Assembly (NCBI GenBank): GCA_963556145.1
Contig: OY744462.1
Location: forward strand, 2,046,001 to 2,110,000
Direction: 5' to 3'
DNA length: 64,000 bases
Source: Hygrocybe punicea
Lineage: Eukaryota > Basidiomycota > Agaricomycetes > Agaricales > Hygrophoraceae
Notes under the pieces: generated by a model
What the model was told of the DNA's origin: nothing
Seen by the model: the letters and a program-made list of their open reading frames with translations, nothing else
The model's database searches: none
Shown: one piece after another, positions 22,590 through 32,639 of the stretch
Numbering within the stretch: the first letter of the stretch is position 1
How the letters are laid out: each line of letters opens with the position of its first letter
Made by a program: the position numbers and the translations under genes

Positions 22590-23414
22590 TGCCTCAAGGA
22601 AGAAGATGTTGTTGTGAGGCGCATCGGCAGGCAGAGGGTGCTGAAAAGCGAGGCCTGTTGCAGGATAAACAAATGCCAGGCCGGACAGGCATGCATCGCC
22701 AAAAATGGTGAGACTGGCATCAATGGGCTCCCAAATGGCGGCGTTGAGTAGCCTGATGCCGGGAGCAGACTCCACGTGGTGGTGGAGCCAGAGGAGGTCA
22801 TCAGTGACAGCTTTGTTGAGGAAGATCAAAGCGTCCGAGTTTGTTTTCCCAGCCATCTTGTCATACAGGTTGGACAAGGAAGGGCGAAGGAGGGGGAAAA
22901 TGTTGAGGGACCAGTTCACCCATCTGGCCATGCATTGAAACTTGCGGAGTGAATGGCAGCGGCCACCATGAGGGGCAGTGATGAACTCCGTGATCGCACC
23001 AAGGAGGTCCAGGCGAGCTTCAGGGACCATGGTGAACATCATCGTGTTTGCATCACACAGGAACCTGATCACCATGAGTGTGTCACTGAACTCCTGTTTC
23101 GCCTTCTCGTGTGGGAGGCCAATGTCGTCCCAGAGAAGGAGAAGCTGAGCCTGTTTGTAGGGGTAGAAACAGTCATATGGAGGGTAGTACACGAGGTGCC
23201 CGGTGACCTCAAAGGAGAAGGTGTCGTCAACGTAGGTAAAGAGGTCGTTGAGGAGGCGCACATACATCGCGATCCAAATGATGAGCGCCATGAAGGTGGC
23301 CCAGATGCAATATGTGCTGCGGTTGCCAAAGTTGTTGTTGTGGTCGACATGTCGTGGCCGTTGATCATGACGATCTGCTTCACCTGATACAGGAAGTGCA
23401 GAGGCATACAGCGG

Positions 23415-23597
23415 TGTAGAGACATATATATCTCTGGGTACGTATTCACTTATTTTACCATATTCCCTATTTGTTCTATCATTTGTATGTAGTGGCTGTT
23501 GTAAATAGTCACAAACAAGAAGAGTTTTGGGTTTTCACCCCAACAACAAACGAACTTGCAGAATGATTCTGCACCTACCCAGGCTGCGATCACTACA
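23415..23597 (+). repeat. 5' LTR of the non-autonomous element
   Basis: 183 bp, TG...CA, nearly identical to 25490-25672. Confidence 0.88.
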
Positions 23598-25343
23598 ACT
23601 GGAGCCCACCGCGAGGACTGTCAAGCTTTTCCTCAAATTTTCCATCCTTTGACTTTGCCATTTTTGGCACCTCTCTCCCTTTTGGCAGCAACAGCGCCCC
23701 ATAGTCAACAGCGCCCCGTATTTGGCAGCATTTCATGCACCTCCAGTCTCCCACCAGCTCCTACGCCCATTTCCGATGTTTTCAACACCTTCGTATTGTT
23801 TCTTCGTACCAGTTGCGCCCCCTGGGCTGCAGAACTCAGCTTTGTTGCCTTTTTGTCACACCGTCACAGCCACATCACATGGTGCCCAATACGCCCCCCC
23901 CCCTTCGCATTTCCTTTGTATTTCACTAACCCCGCCACCTCCACTCATTTCAACACATCCAACGGACCCGGCATTCAATGCCCCACAGATCCTGCTCGAA
24001 AAACCGCACCCGGAAAGCCCCAGAACGGCCGCAAGGAGCCCGTCCAACATGGAGCGCACCTCGCGCATCAAACGATTAACGGAGGCCCTGTAGACGATGG
24101 AAAACGCCCGCCATGCAATGACTGTTGCATGTGTATCTTTAGGTATGCCCGTCATCGTCCCCGTGGTTCCCGTGCAGGTAAACGTGTCCGCACGCGCAAA
24201 TCCAACGTGAATACGCGTATTTACGCGTCCCCACCCATTTCCGCCTCGTTTTGGCCCCCGTCTTCACGTACGCCCTCGCCATCGTCCCCAGCGATGTTCC
24301 AACACACGCCACCATCGTCTGCGCCCGCACCGTCCCCGGAAAAATGCGTCCGCGCATGCCAATGCGACGATAATGCACGTATCGACACATTCCCTCCCAT
24401 TTCAGACCCGAATCGCCCCCCGTTTGCGTCAATGGCCTCGCCGTTATCCCCAGCAATGAGCCACGCCACGCCGCCAACATTTGGGCCAGAGCTGAACCCG
24501 AAATTGCCCTCGCCGTTGCCCCCTTCATCCACCAACCCATTTCCAGCCGTGTCCACCCTCGTTTTGCCCTCGACTCACCCGCCGACCCCCTCTGCACCCT
24601 CTCCGTCATCCCTGGCAGCAAGTACCAGCACGCCGCTACCGTTTGAGCCTGTGCCATCTCCTGAAAACTGTGCCCACACTCAACAGACGCTGTTTTCAAC
24701 ATGTCCCAGCGTTTCTGCCCCCGTTCTGCTCTCGTTTCGACCCCCGGCAGCCGCGTACCACCGCCAGGACCCCCATATCGCCCTCTGTGACGCCATACAA
24801 GCCACCCCCGCCGCGTTCAAGCCCCCAACGCCATCCCACATCGCCCCACCATTGGCCCCTGCGTTCCATCATCCAGGACCAACGCCGGACCCACGGACCA
24901 GCCCCTACGCCCACATTCACACCCCCGTGCCTCTGTACGGCCCCCTCCTGTCCCAAATGAGTCCACCCCCCTCCTTCTTCGATGCCCCCAACACACCACA
25001 TCACCCGCTACCCCAGTCAACCCCGCACGCCCACGATCCACCCCACGGAGCCTCGCAGGCCCATTTGGTAGCCCATACCACGACCCCACACTCGACTCCG
25101 TCCTGCTATGCCCATGCACTGCCACTCCATGACTTCGTACCCTTGTCGTTATCCCCAGAAGCAGGCCAGGGCACGCTGCCAACATCCACATTTGCCACTG
25201 ACAACATACCTGCTGCGACTTTGCTTGCGCTCGAGTCAGCATTGTTATCCCTTAAGGCCCTCAAGGTTCTGGAGCAAAAGTTGGTAAAGTTGGTGGATCG
25301 GTTAGAGAAGTTGGAAGATTATGTGTTGGAAGATTATTGTTGA
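23556..25343 (+). CDS. Pro/Ser/Thr-rich ORF inside the non-autonomous LTR element
   Basis: About 595 codons without a stop, running from within the left LTR nearly to the right LTR. No ATG lies at the very start (the frame opens at TTG 23556), so the real start may be an internal ATG. About a quarter of residues are Pro, with repeated xPxPSxxPAM/APxPSPEK blocks and short CxC motifs (CVRACQCDD, CNDCCMCIF). It ends in a clear heptad coiled coil ('LLSLKALKVLEQKLVKLVDR' then LEKLEDYVLEDYC). No retroviral domain is recognisable. That a long frame stays open in a small element suggests selection, perhaps as a gag-like assembly protein; this is inference. Opposite-strand frames also stay open because of high GC. 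Confidence 0.5.
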   Translation: MQNDSAPTQAAITTTGAHREDCQAFPQIFHPLTLPFLAPLSLLAATAPHSQQRPVFGSISCTSSLPPAPTPISDVFNTFVLFLRTSCAPWAAELSFVAFLSHRHSHITWCPIRPPPFAFPLYFTNPATSTHFNTSNGPGIQCPTDPARKTAPGKPQNGRKEPVQHGAHLAHQTINGGPVDDGKRPPCNDCCMCIFRYARHRPRGSRAGKRVRTRKSNVNTRIYASPPISASFWPPSSRTPSPSSPAMFQHTPPSSAPAPSPEKCVRACQCDDNARIDTFPPISDPNRPPFASMASPLSPAMSHATPPTFGPELNPKLPSPLPPSSTNPFPAVSTLVLPSTHPPTPSAPSPSSLAASTSTPLPFEPVPSPENCAHTQQTLFSTCPSVSAPVLLSFRPPAAAYHRQDPHIALCDAIQATPAAFKPPTPSHIAPPLAPAFHHPGPTPDPRTSPYAHIHTPVPLYGPLLSQMSPPPSFFDAPNTPHHPLPQSTPHAHDPPHGASQAHLVAHTTTPHSTPSCYAHALPLHDFVPLSLSPEAGQGTLPTSTFATDNIPAATLLALESALLSLKALKVLEQKLVKLVDRLEKLEDYVLEDYC

Positions 25344-25489
25344 TTTGTTTGGTTTTTTTTTTTTTTTCTTTTTTTTCTTTTCAGTGTTGTCCCTTCCCTC
25401 CCTCCCCATTTTTCTTTTTCTTTTTCCTATTTCTTTCTCCCTTGCCTTGTGTGAGACTGGGGACAGTCTCTATTTGTGTCCCTACTGGA

Positions 25490-25672
25490 TGTAAAGACAT
25501 ATACATCTCTGGGTACGTATTCACTTATTTTACCATATTCCCTATTTGTTCTATCATTTGTATGTAGTGGCTGTTGTAAATAGTCACAAACAAGAAGAGT
25601 TTTGGGTTTTCACCCCAATGACAAACGAACTTGCAGAACGATTCCACGCCTACCCAGGCTGCGATCACTACA
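25490..25672 (+). repeat. 3' LTR of the non-autonomous element
   Basis: 183 bp, the same length as the left copy and differing by a few transitions, so the insertion is relatively young. Confidence 0.88.
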
Positions 25673-26345
25673 GCAGTACGCCTGAGGGACGTCAGATTTG
25701 AAGAGAGTGAGCAGCACATTGCCATGCTCACACTGGAAGTTCAGTAAGGCCTGGCCGAGGTTGTGAAGATCGTTGAGCCAAGAACCAACGATTGCTGAGC
25801 GAGCGATGAGAGAGTTGAGGGAGTGTACACTTGCGCTGTGGTCCATGACAAGATGGAGATTGGTGGAATGCGGTTTAGGGACTGCATGGATCGGCATGCT
25901 GTACATGCCGGGAAGGAGTTACGTGCCAAAAGACTCTGAAAAATGGTTAAGTGAAATCTCTTTGTCTCGCTGAGCACGAATGAAATCACGCTCCTTCTCC
26001 AATTTCAGGGGCCTTGCGGAGGCATCATGGGTGGAAGGATAGGCGGGGTTCCAGACCGACCATGGCCAAAAACCCTGGCATACGCCAGTGATAACAGACC
26101 GAACGAAAGGTGGGTTAGGGTGGGTTGCGAGGAGTGCCGCGAAGGCAGAAACGCGGATCGGGGTGAGGATCTTAAAAAGGTGTGAGTGGCGAGAGATGGT
26201 GCTAATGAGGTCATCAGAGTATTCCGAGGAAGGAGGTTGTGGAAGGGGAGGGTCGGACTCAGTTGTGAGAGTGGAAGGGTATGTGCTGGTGTTGAGGTTG
26301 GACCAGAGGAAATTGTGGAAATACTGGGGATGGGAAGGGAAGATG

Positions 26346-27458
26346 TCAGGTCTTCATGCTCTTGCAAGAAGGGGTGGTGTGGTCTGGGCGATGGCAGATG
26401 GAGCAGAGGTGAGAGTAGCGGCACTGGGAGGTGGAGGAAGGGCATATCCCTTCGTTGAAACGTCTGCAAGGCTCTGGTTTCTTCTTGGCATCATTCCGGG
26501 AACAGTTGTGGGCACCCAGAGAGGTCTGGGAGTCACGATGGGGGGAGGACAAGGAGGCAAGGAACCCGGTGCCAAACTCGGAGAGATAAGATCGTTCCCA
26601 ATGGGAAAACAATGGGAAATTGGTAAGGAGGAGATCGCGGCAGGATGCGATTTCTGTGCGAATCTTGCGGTCGAGGAGGATGACTCTTTCGTGTATGGAG
26701 GTGTGCACGCTGTTGAAGAGTTCCAGGATGTAATGCTGGTAGCCGTGCAATTTGGTTTTGCGGTGCAGAAAGACCCAGGTGGTCGCTTCAGAGGCTTTAC
26801 CCCATGCAACGACCCACTCTCCGATGGTTTTGACAGACTTGATGGGGTCAGAGGATCCAAAACAGAGCTCAATTCCATCTCCAAGTTTTTGGGATGTTCA
26901 CGTGTCATGGGAGATTGAGTGATGATGAGTAATGACTTTGTCAAGGTTGACGGATTGTCCCTTGATAAGGGCTGTCCACTCGGATTCTGGAAATGAGATG
27001 TGGCTTGTGGAGTTGAGAAGAGAGCTGAGGACGTATTTGAAGTCCTTGGAATACTTGAGTAAGAGTCGCTGAGTCTTCGTGAGTTCTGGACTGAGGGTTG
27101 AGTCGCTGATAAGGTTGGTGACGGTCCATGGAAGCAAGGAGTCATAAATTTTTCTGTGCTTGGAAATGTTGTCTGGTTCAACGGAGGAGTTGCGAGAGAT
27201 ATGCACTTGAGGAGAGTTCGGTTCGATCGGTGGGGGAGAGTCGAGTGGTGGTAACAGGTCGATGGGTTGTGAGACAACCGGTTGAGTAATGGTGTTGATT
27301 CTGGAGGTGTCATATCTGTCGAGCATTTCGAGGTAGGAAGAGCGGTGCTTCCGGGACTGTCTGTATCTCTGGCGCCAGGAATGGTATCCGTGAGCACAAG
27401 GAAGGTTTGTGCTTTTGTGGTTCCCCCTCTCCTGAAAGTGTTGAGTATGAGCTCGCAT
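26346..27458 (-). pseudogene. gag-like protein of the DIRS-type element
   Basis: One frame from about 27458 to 26346 with a single in-frame TGA at 26898-26900, where an Arg codon (CGA) is expected. Conserved blocks: 'HRKIYDSLLPWTVTNLISDS', FPESEWTALIKGQSVNLDKV in part, and a Cys/His finger at the end (CRRFNEGICPSSTSQCRYSH and CSICHRPDHTTPSC). It probably binds element RNA. The next frame downstream encodes the RT. Confidence 0.65.
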
Positions 27459-27660
27459 TGTCGAGTGACATCCGATCTAACAGAGAAATCCGGTGCTGTG
27501 GATGGATTCGTCAGAGGAGTGGAACTTTCCTCGGAAAGTACTTGATTGGTGGAAAACAAGGACTGTTCCGTTCCAATCCATCTCTGCAATGATCCTGAAT
27601 CTGCATTGATACGAGAAGTCATGAAAAGATGATTTGATGGAATTGTATTCTATGTGAATG

Positions 27661-29914
27661 CGATAATAAAAAATAATCTTTTACTGTGATTCTGGGTGAG
27701 CCAATGGGGTGAGTAAAGATTGTAGAAGAAAAAGTAGAAGGGAATACACTACCTGGGTGAGCCAATGTGGTGAGGAAACAGGAGTGGTGGGACAACTCCT
27801 GTCTCTCAGTGCGGTCTTGGCTTCACCTGGAGGTAGGGTTGCCTTGTGATAAAGGGAATGTGCTCGTGAGTATGCACTACGCCTGCAATGGGGGACACAG
27901 TGAATCTACTTGATGCGTGAGGCGAAAGCAGCACGTATGTGAAGGTCTCTCGTCTATTAGACTTGAGTAAAATTATTTTTTAAACTCGATTAAACACTGC
28001 AACTAATTGTCAGCAGCTCAACGAACTGGTTTCTATCAAACCAGAAGATGACTTCGTCAAACGTGTCCTGAAACTTGGTACTGAAGCCTTTCACAGGGGG
28101 CAAAAAGACCTTTCTGTGATGCACAAATAGCTTGAAAATATGATCCAAAATACTAAATTTGGGGCGCCCGAAATGCATGACTCGTTACTAATATTAGCAG
28201 TGGACGATAGCGATTCTGATACTGAGTTTGAAAAAAAAGCTTACATAAGCTTCCTTTCTGAGCCAAAGCAACAGATTCTCATGAAAAATAATCTGTAGCT
28301 CTCTCCGAAGTGATCCCAAAAATATGGTGCTTGAAGGGTACAATGACAGTGTTGATTAAATGCATTTGTACTTTTAAAAATTCTCATAAATGCAAGGGAT
28401 TTTAAATAATACAATATTTTGTCCAATCATTATATATAGATAAACATGAAGACTGTTTGTGCAGGCATAAGGCCACAGGGAAGCACATACCATTATTGCA
28501 TTGGGAGAGCTAACAGGTTAAGTTTGAATAGAAAAGGAAGACACCAGGAAATTTGCATAGTGTATCACAAAAATATAACTTCTTTTTGTCCACTCTCTCA
28601 CTAGATTATTTAATTTCTCTTTAGATATATTTGAGAATATTCTGGAAAAATTCTGAGAATAAGATGGCTTTGGAAGGTATTTTATCCAATTTTATTTAGT
28701 TATAGCATGGGATATTTATTTGGAAACACTATAACTTGCCCCGCAGGGCAGATTTTTTTGATTCCACTCTCCCAGCTTGCTGTAAATGCTTGCTAATGTA
28801 AACAGTCTCTAGTCAATCCCTGACAAATAAACACCTAGACACATTGAATATAACTTATGTTGTTTGTATTGATATGATTATTTCTTTCCATTCAAAAATA
28901 TTATTAATTTTTTATTCTATTGTCCACTGATACCGGTATCGGGCCAAATGCATTGTCAAATACATTTCCGAAGTGTGAATTCTTAATTATCTTTTCAAGA
29001 TTAGAAAGGGTGACCCAAAATTTATTTTTGTGTTAAAATGTAGATCTGAATTTAGAGACTTGAATTTATATTGACCAAGTCAATATTTGTAGACCCCATA
29101 TATTTGAAACCTGGTTCACACTTTTACCCCCTCTAAAAATATTCTCAAATATACTCTTTTGGACATGTAAAATTTGTTCTTTTTCTTTTCCTTTCGGGCA
29201 CTTCAAATAACAAAAAAAAATTGGGATTTAGTATTGTATTCTGAGATGTCAAAAGACAATAGCAGATTCAGAATTTGTCGACACTCAAATTTGTTAACTA
29301 GTACAGGGCAAGTACTGGCCTACAACCTGACAAGCACTTGACAACTACTGGGCAAATGATCTGAAGCTCACGATCATGATCCTCGACTCAGGATCGACAA
29401 AAGGGAATCCAAGACAACATCTAGCATGAGCAGTCACATCTCCTTGGGCCCTTTCCTCGCACCAGCGAAACCCCCTGGGTCGGGTCACTGCTCGTTTCTC
29501 ATGCTGGGTCATAGCCCTCAAGGGTCCCGCTTCAGCCTCAAGGGCTTGCTATGATGGTCCCAACAATGGTGAGCACCCTTTCATTCTTGCTCCAAGTCTG
29601 TGTCATTCTCAGCAGTTACTAGTCCCACTCATTAGTAGTCCTGAACCCTTCCTTTACCTTTCTAGAAAGAGCCAAGGGCCTTCTGATGCCCTCTTTCACA
29701 CTGGTGGGCCCCTCCACTAGTGCCTGTCCTCAATTTACACTCTCATTCACAGCCACAGCTCTTAGTAGCTATTGTCTTCTGCACTTCCATTTGGCACCCA
29801 TGATCACCACTTCCCTCTCTGCCTCCCCCACTGCTAATTTCTCCTCGTATGTTCATGCCGAGACTATGTATGTCAGAATCAACTTTAAAAAATCCCTGCT
29901 GACTTGTTTACAGC
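27661..29914. other. AT-rich stretch without recognised genes
   Basis: 27,700-27,790 carries a short direct repeat (ctgggtgagccaatg, twice, about 50 bp apart). From about 27,970 to 29,300 base composition turns strongly AT-rich with no frame over 70 codons, unlike its neighbours; it reads as old decayed repeat. 29,300-29,900 is normal in composition but shows only short frames. Confidence 0.5.
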
Positions 29915-31010
29915 CCCAATGGTTACATCTCAAATTGGAGGGACCTCCTCAACACCATGATCAATAACACAAGTAATGCCATGAACTGCAAGGTCACAAC
30001 CACCACCAATCCTCTCGTTCATGCAAGCAAGCTCCTGATCGGCCCCAACATTATTAGTGGCTACTGGACACCAGAGATGGTTTGGAATACCAGTTTCATA
30101 AATGAATCCAACAACAACCTCGCCACCCTTGCAGTCAAACAGTGGGTAATTTACCCTGATTAACACTTTTCTCAAAACTGACTATGGAAAATAAAAATAC
30201 AAAATAGCCATCCATATCAAACAATTGTTTTGCACAGACCAGTAAAGATCTGAACAACACTGCTCAAGATGTCTTCCCAGTCCTACCTTAACCACATCGC
30301 CAGCGTCAATCTCGTGGCCCCTTATTTGGACTAGGCCAAATTAGCTCAGGAAGCTGGAAAACCACTGCTGATGATGGAAACTAACAGTGCGTCATGTGGT
30401 GGGTTCCCGGGTGTGAGCGACAGCTTCGGCACAGCCCGGTGGGCCCTAGATTATGGATGTATGCTCATGACTGATTTTCAGGCTTTCACCCATATGTGTT
30501 CATTACATGCCCTGTGAATGCAGCTGATCTGTTCTCTACCTCTAGTGGCTCCACCCGGCTCCACCCTTCTAAGGCCCAGACAGATATTGGATGATTGGTC
30601 TGATTTACTACACCGTGTTGGCCACACTTGGATCCTCAAACGAGTTGCAGGTTCTCAACCTCAACATGAACGACGGCAATACATATACACCGGCATATGC
30701 GATCTGTGAGTTGGAAGTTGTGACTAAGGTTGCACTGTTCAATTATGTGATGGACCCGACAGGCAGCAGTGACTATGTTGCTAGTATATCTCCCAGTGTG
30801 CTTGGTGCAGCTGTCAATTTGACAAACACGACACCGACATCTGTGTCAGTAAAGTGAGTGGCACTATGTTTTATTGTCACATTGTATTTACTAATATGTC
30901 TGGTTATCGCAGGTACTTGTCGGCAGCATCGGTTTCTCAGAAGGGCAACTTCACATGCCCTGGACAGGTATGCATACATGCATTTCATTTATGTGGCCCC
31001 TTTCTCATGG
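29915..31010 (+). pseudogene. Glycoside hydrolase family 79 (beta-glucuronidase-like) remnant
   Basis: Pieces in different frames follow the GH79 order: NGYISNWRDLLNTMINNTS, 'SGYWTPEMVWNTSFINES', NLATLAVKQ, 'SYLNHIASVNLVAPYLD', a TAG at 30332-30334, then 'MMETNSASCGGFPGVSDSFG' (the Glu is the expected nucleophile), 'LNMNDGNTYTPAYAI', VALFNYVMDPTGSSDY and YLSAASVSQKGNFT. The N-terminal third of the (beta/alpha)8 barrel is missing, and stops plus frameshifts break the rest. Members cleave glucuronic acid from arabinogalactan-type glycans and are secreted; this copy cannot. It lies between two repeat-rich blocks and was probably cut by insertions. Confidence 0.75.
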
Positions 31011-32639
31011 ACCAGTGCTCGTGTGCAAGCTCAGAGGTATGGAAAGCGGCACTGGTCTGCTCAATCATTGCACAAATCAAAGCAAACATGTACATTAACA
31101 GTATCTCTAGTCTTGGGAATCAACTGCTGCCTGAGTTCAAAGACTTGGCAGAGAGTAGTGATGAAGGCAATTTGGATCTTCCTGTATGGAAACTGTTGAG
31201 ATGGGCGGAGGCAAAACAGTGACCCTTCCATCCCCCCTAAATATATATTTCATTTAACCTGCTGTTTCTATTAGGCCATCAAGGAAGCAAGATGTTCCGT
31301 TTAGCTCTCCTCTCACTAGCATCCCTAGTTCTTGTAGCTCTAATGAACGCTCCACTACCTGTTTCTCACTTAAATTGTGATCTGGTCATGCATTCAATCT
31401 CAGTGAAGCTGGTTGCTCCCAACCTGTCATCACAAGCAGGTGGCCAGGTGTTGTTCCAAATGGATTCAGCAAGAACAAGCCCAAGTTCATGGCTAGGAGG
31501 GGTATGGAAGATCCTTTACAGAAGCTTTTAAATGAGAAGAAATGAGTGGAGAAATTGGGAAAGGGGGCGGAAGCCCTTCGTCTTGCTGAAAGTGCTGTGG
31601 CAAGTAGGAATCTCCTGCAGTTAGAGTTAGAGATGTATAATGACCAAAATGTTCAGGGAACCGTGCAAAATAGATTGGACTGGACAGACGAGAGTGTGGC
31701 TTTTTCTGCCATATGGGAAGGCCATTGTCTTGGGTTTGAATCCTCCCGCTCCTGTTGGGAGCCCAAGCACAAGTGGGAGCGACAGTTTACCGGAAGCAAA
31801 AGACCAGGAGAGACTATTAGGCTCAATATGGGGTAAGGCAGTATCCGAACTTCTGGCCAGTGACAGACAGAAGAAATAGCACAGGGGAATGGGGGTAGTG
31901 TTGCCATAGTTTGGTTCCGAACCCAGCCGAACCTGGTTCTGAACCCAGCTGAACCTGGTACAAACCCCAAACCGAACGTTAGGTTCAGTCTAAGTTCAGC
32001 CAAGTGCTGAACCAGACCGCGGGTTCAGTTCTGGGTTTCGAGGCCTGCTGGATTTCCTGAACAGCTCCAAACCATGTCCAAACCACGAATGCAGATAATT
32101 TTAAGGTATTTATTTCATTTGTTTTTCATATTTCTTTACTTACTATTTTGTGTTAAATGGTATCATGTGACCATTGTAGCTTTCACACAACACGGTCATG
32201 GCAACATTTACTATTGAGTTTCAGGACACTACTGAAAACAATAGTTTTGGATATCCTAACAATAGTCCTGAAAACAATAGTTTTGGATATCCTAACAATA
32301 GTCCTGAAAACAAATATTTCAGTTATCATTTTGGGTTACCTGAATTGTTTAGTTTAGGTATTGATTTTAGTACCTCTGAAAACAATACTGATTTCATTAG
32401 TTTGCATATTAGTTCCAGGACTTCCTAATCTAATGATTTTCATTCCCATTTGAGCTTAGCTAGCTAATTTATTGAAACTATTAGTTTCGGTCTAGTTTTC
32501 AGTACAACTGAAATTGTTTATTTTCCAGTGTGTATCATTAAACTGAGCATTTTGCCAAGAGAAATAAGAAAAATAGTCAGATTTGCAGGTGCCCATAAAG
32601 TTGTTAAACTTTGGTGGTGACTAAGTGATTCGCACCATA
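31011..32639. other. Decayed DNA with a short tandem repeat
   Basis: Open frames at 31292-31531 and 31546-31836 show no known domain. At 31896 the sequence tagtgttgcc resembles the terminus of the hAT MITE at 22236, followed by short ccgaacc/gaacctgg motifs, but no matching right end was found. Confidence 0.4.
32234..32305 (+). repeat. Tandem repeat, two perfect 36-bp units
   Basis: Unit starting gaaaacaatagttttggata at 32234 and again at 32270, with a partial third copy at 32306. The period is 12 codons. Confidence 0.9.

Larger units (their letters stand above)
23415..25672 (+). mobile_element. Non-autonomous LTR element with one long Pro-rich ORF
   Basis: Two 183-bp direct repeats (23415-23597 and 25490-25672) start TGTARAGACATATAYATCTC and end CACTACA. 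The flanking 4-mers are GCGG and GCAG, a target duplication with one transition. A primer-binding site (TGGAGCCCACCGCGAGGA) begins two bases after the left LTR and is identical to that of the Ty3-type element at 50.7 kb. There is no protease, RT, RNase H or integrase. It is inserted in motif A of the DIRS-type RT. Confidence 0.85.
21886..26090 (-). pseudogene. Reverse transcriptase-RNase H of the DIRS-type element, split by insertions
   Basis: The RT begins around 26.09 kb ('LPGMYSMPIHAVPKPHS', 'TLFKSDVPQAY' = motif A), is cut by the LTR element at 25672/23415, and resumes with CMPLHFLYQVKQIVMINGH. A frameshift near 23,345 follows, then 'WIAMYVRLLNDLFTYVDDTF' with the YVDD catalytic pair and 'HEKAKQEFSDTL'. 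RNase H is split by the hAT MITE: 'ASLTIFGDACLSGLAF' lies before it and 'GCLVIYTDSSNTFDIFNSL' after. Removing both insertions with their duplications restores the junctions VPQAY/RCMPLH and FLEA/LVVLWALS. Confidence 0.8.
20640..27660 (-). mobile_element. DIRS-type (tyrosine recombinase) retroelement, decayed and nested
   Basis: On the minus strand a gag-like gene with a Cys/His finger (27458-26346) is followed by reverse transcriptase, RNase H (to 21886) and a tyrosine recombinase (21889-20907). That order and the absence of a DDE integrase fit DIRS-like elements. Two later insertions interrupt it: a non-autonomous LTR element (23415-25672) in the RT and a hAT MITE (22236-22589) between the RT thumb region and RNase H. 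No terminal repeats could be read, so the outer limits are approximate. Confidence 0.75.

Noticed and set aside
24139..25242. Long minus-strand frames opposite the Pro-rich ORF
   Set aside because: High GC and Pro codons (CCN) leave the opposite strand free of stops; Gly/Trp-rich text with no domain.
27400..27622. A 422-codon frame (27622-26354, minus) as the DIRS gag
   Set aside because: Ser/Thr/Pro text of the wrong frame; the conserved gag blocks and Cys/His finger are in the neighbouring frame.
31733..31743. tRNA B-box-like ggtttgaatcc, possible tRNA gene or SINE
   Set aside because: No A box at proper distance, no cloverleaf, no terminator run.
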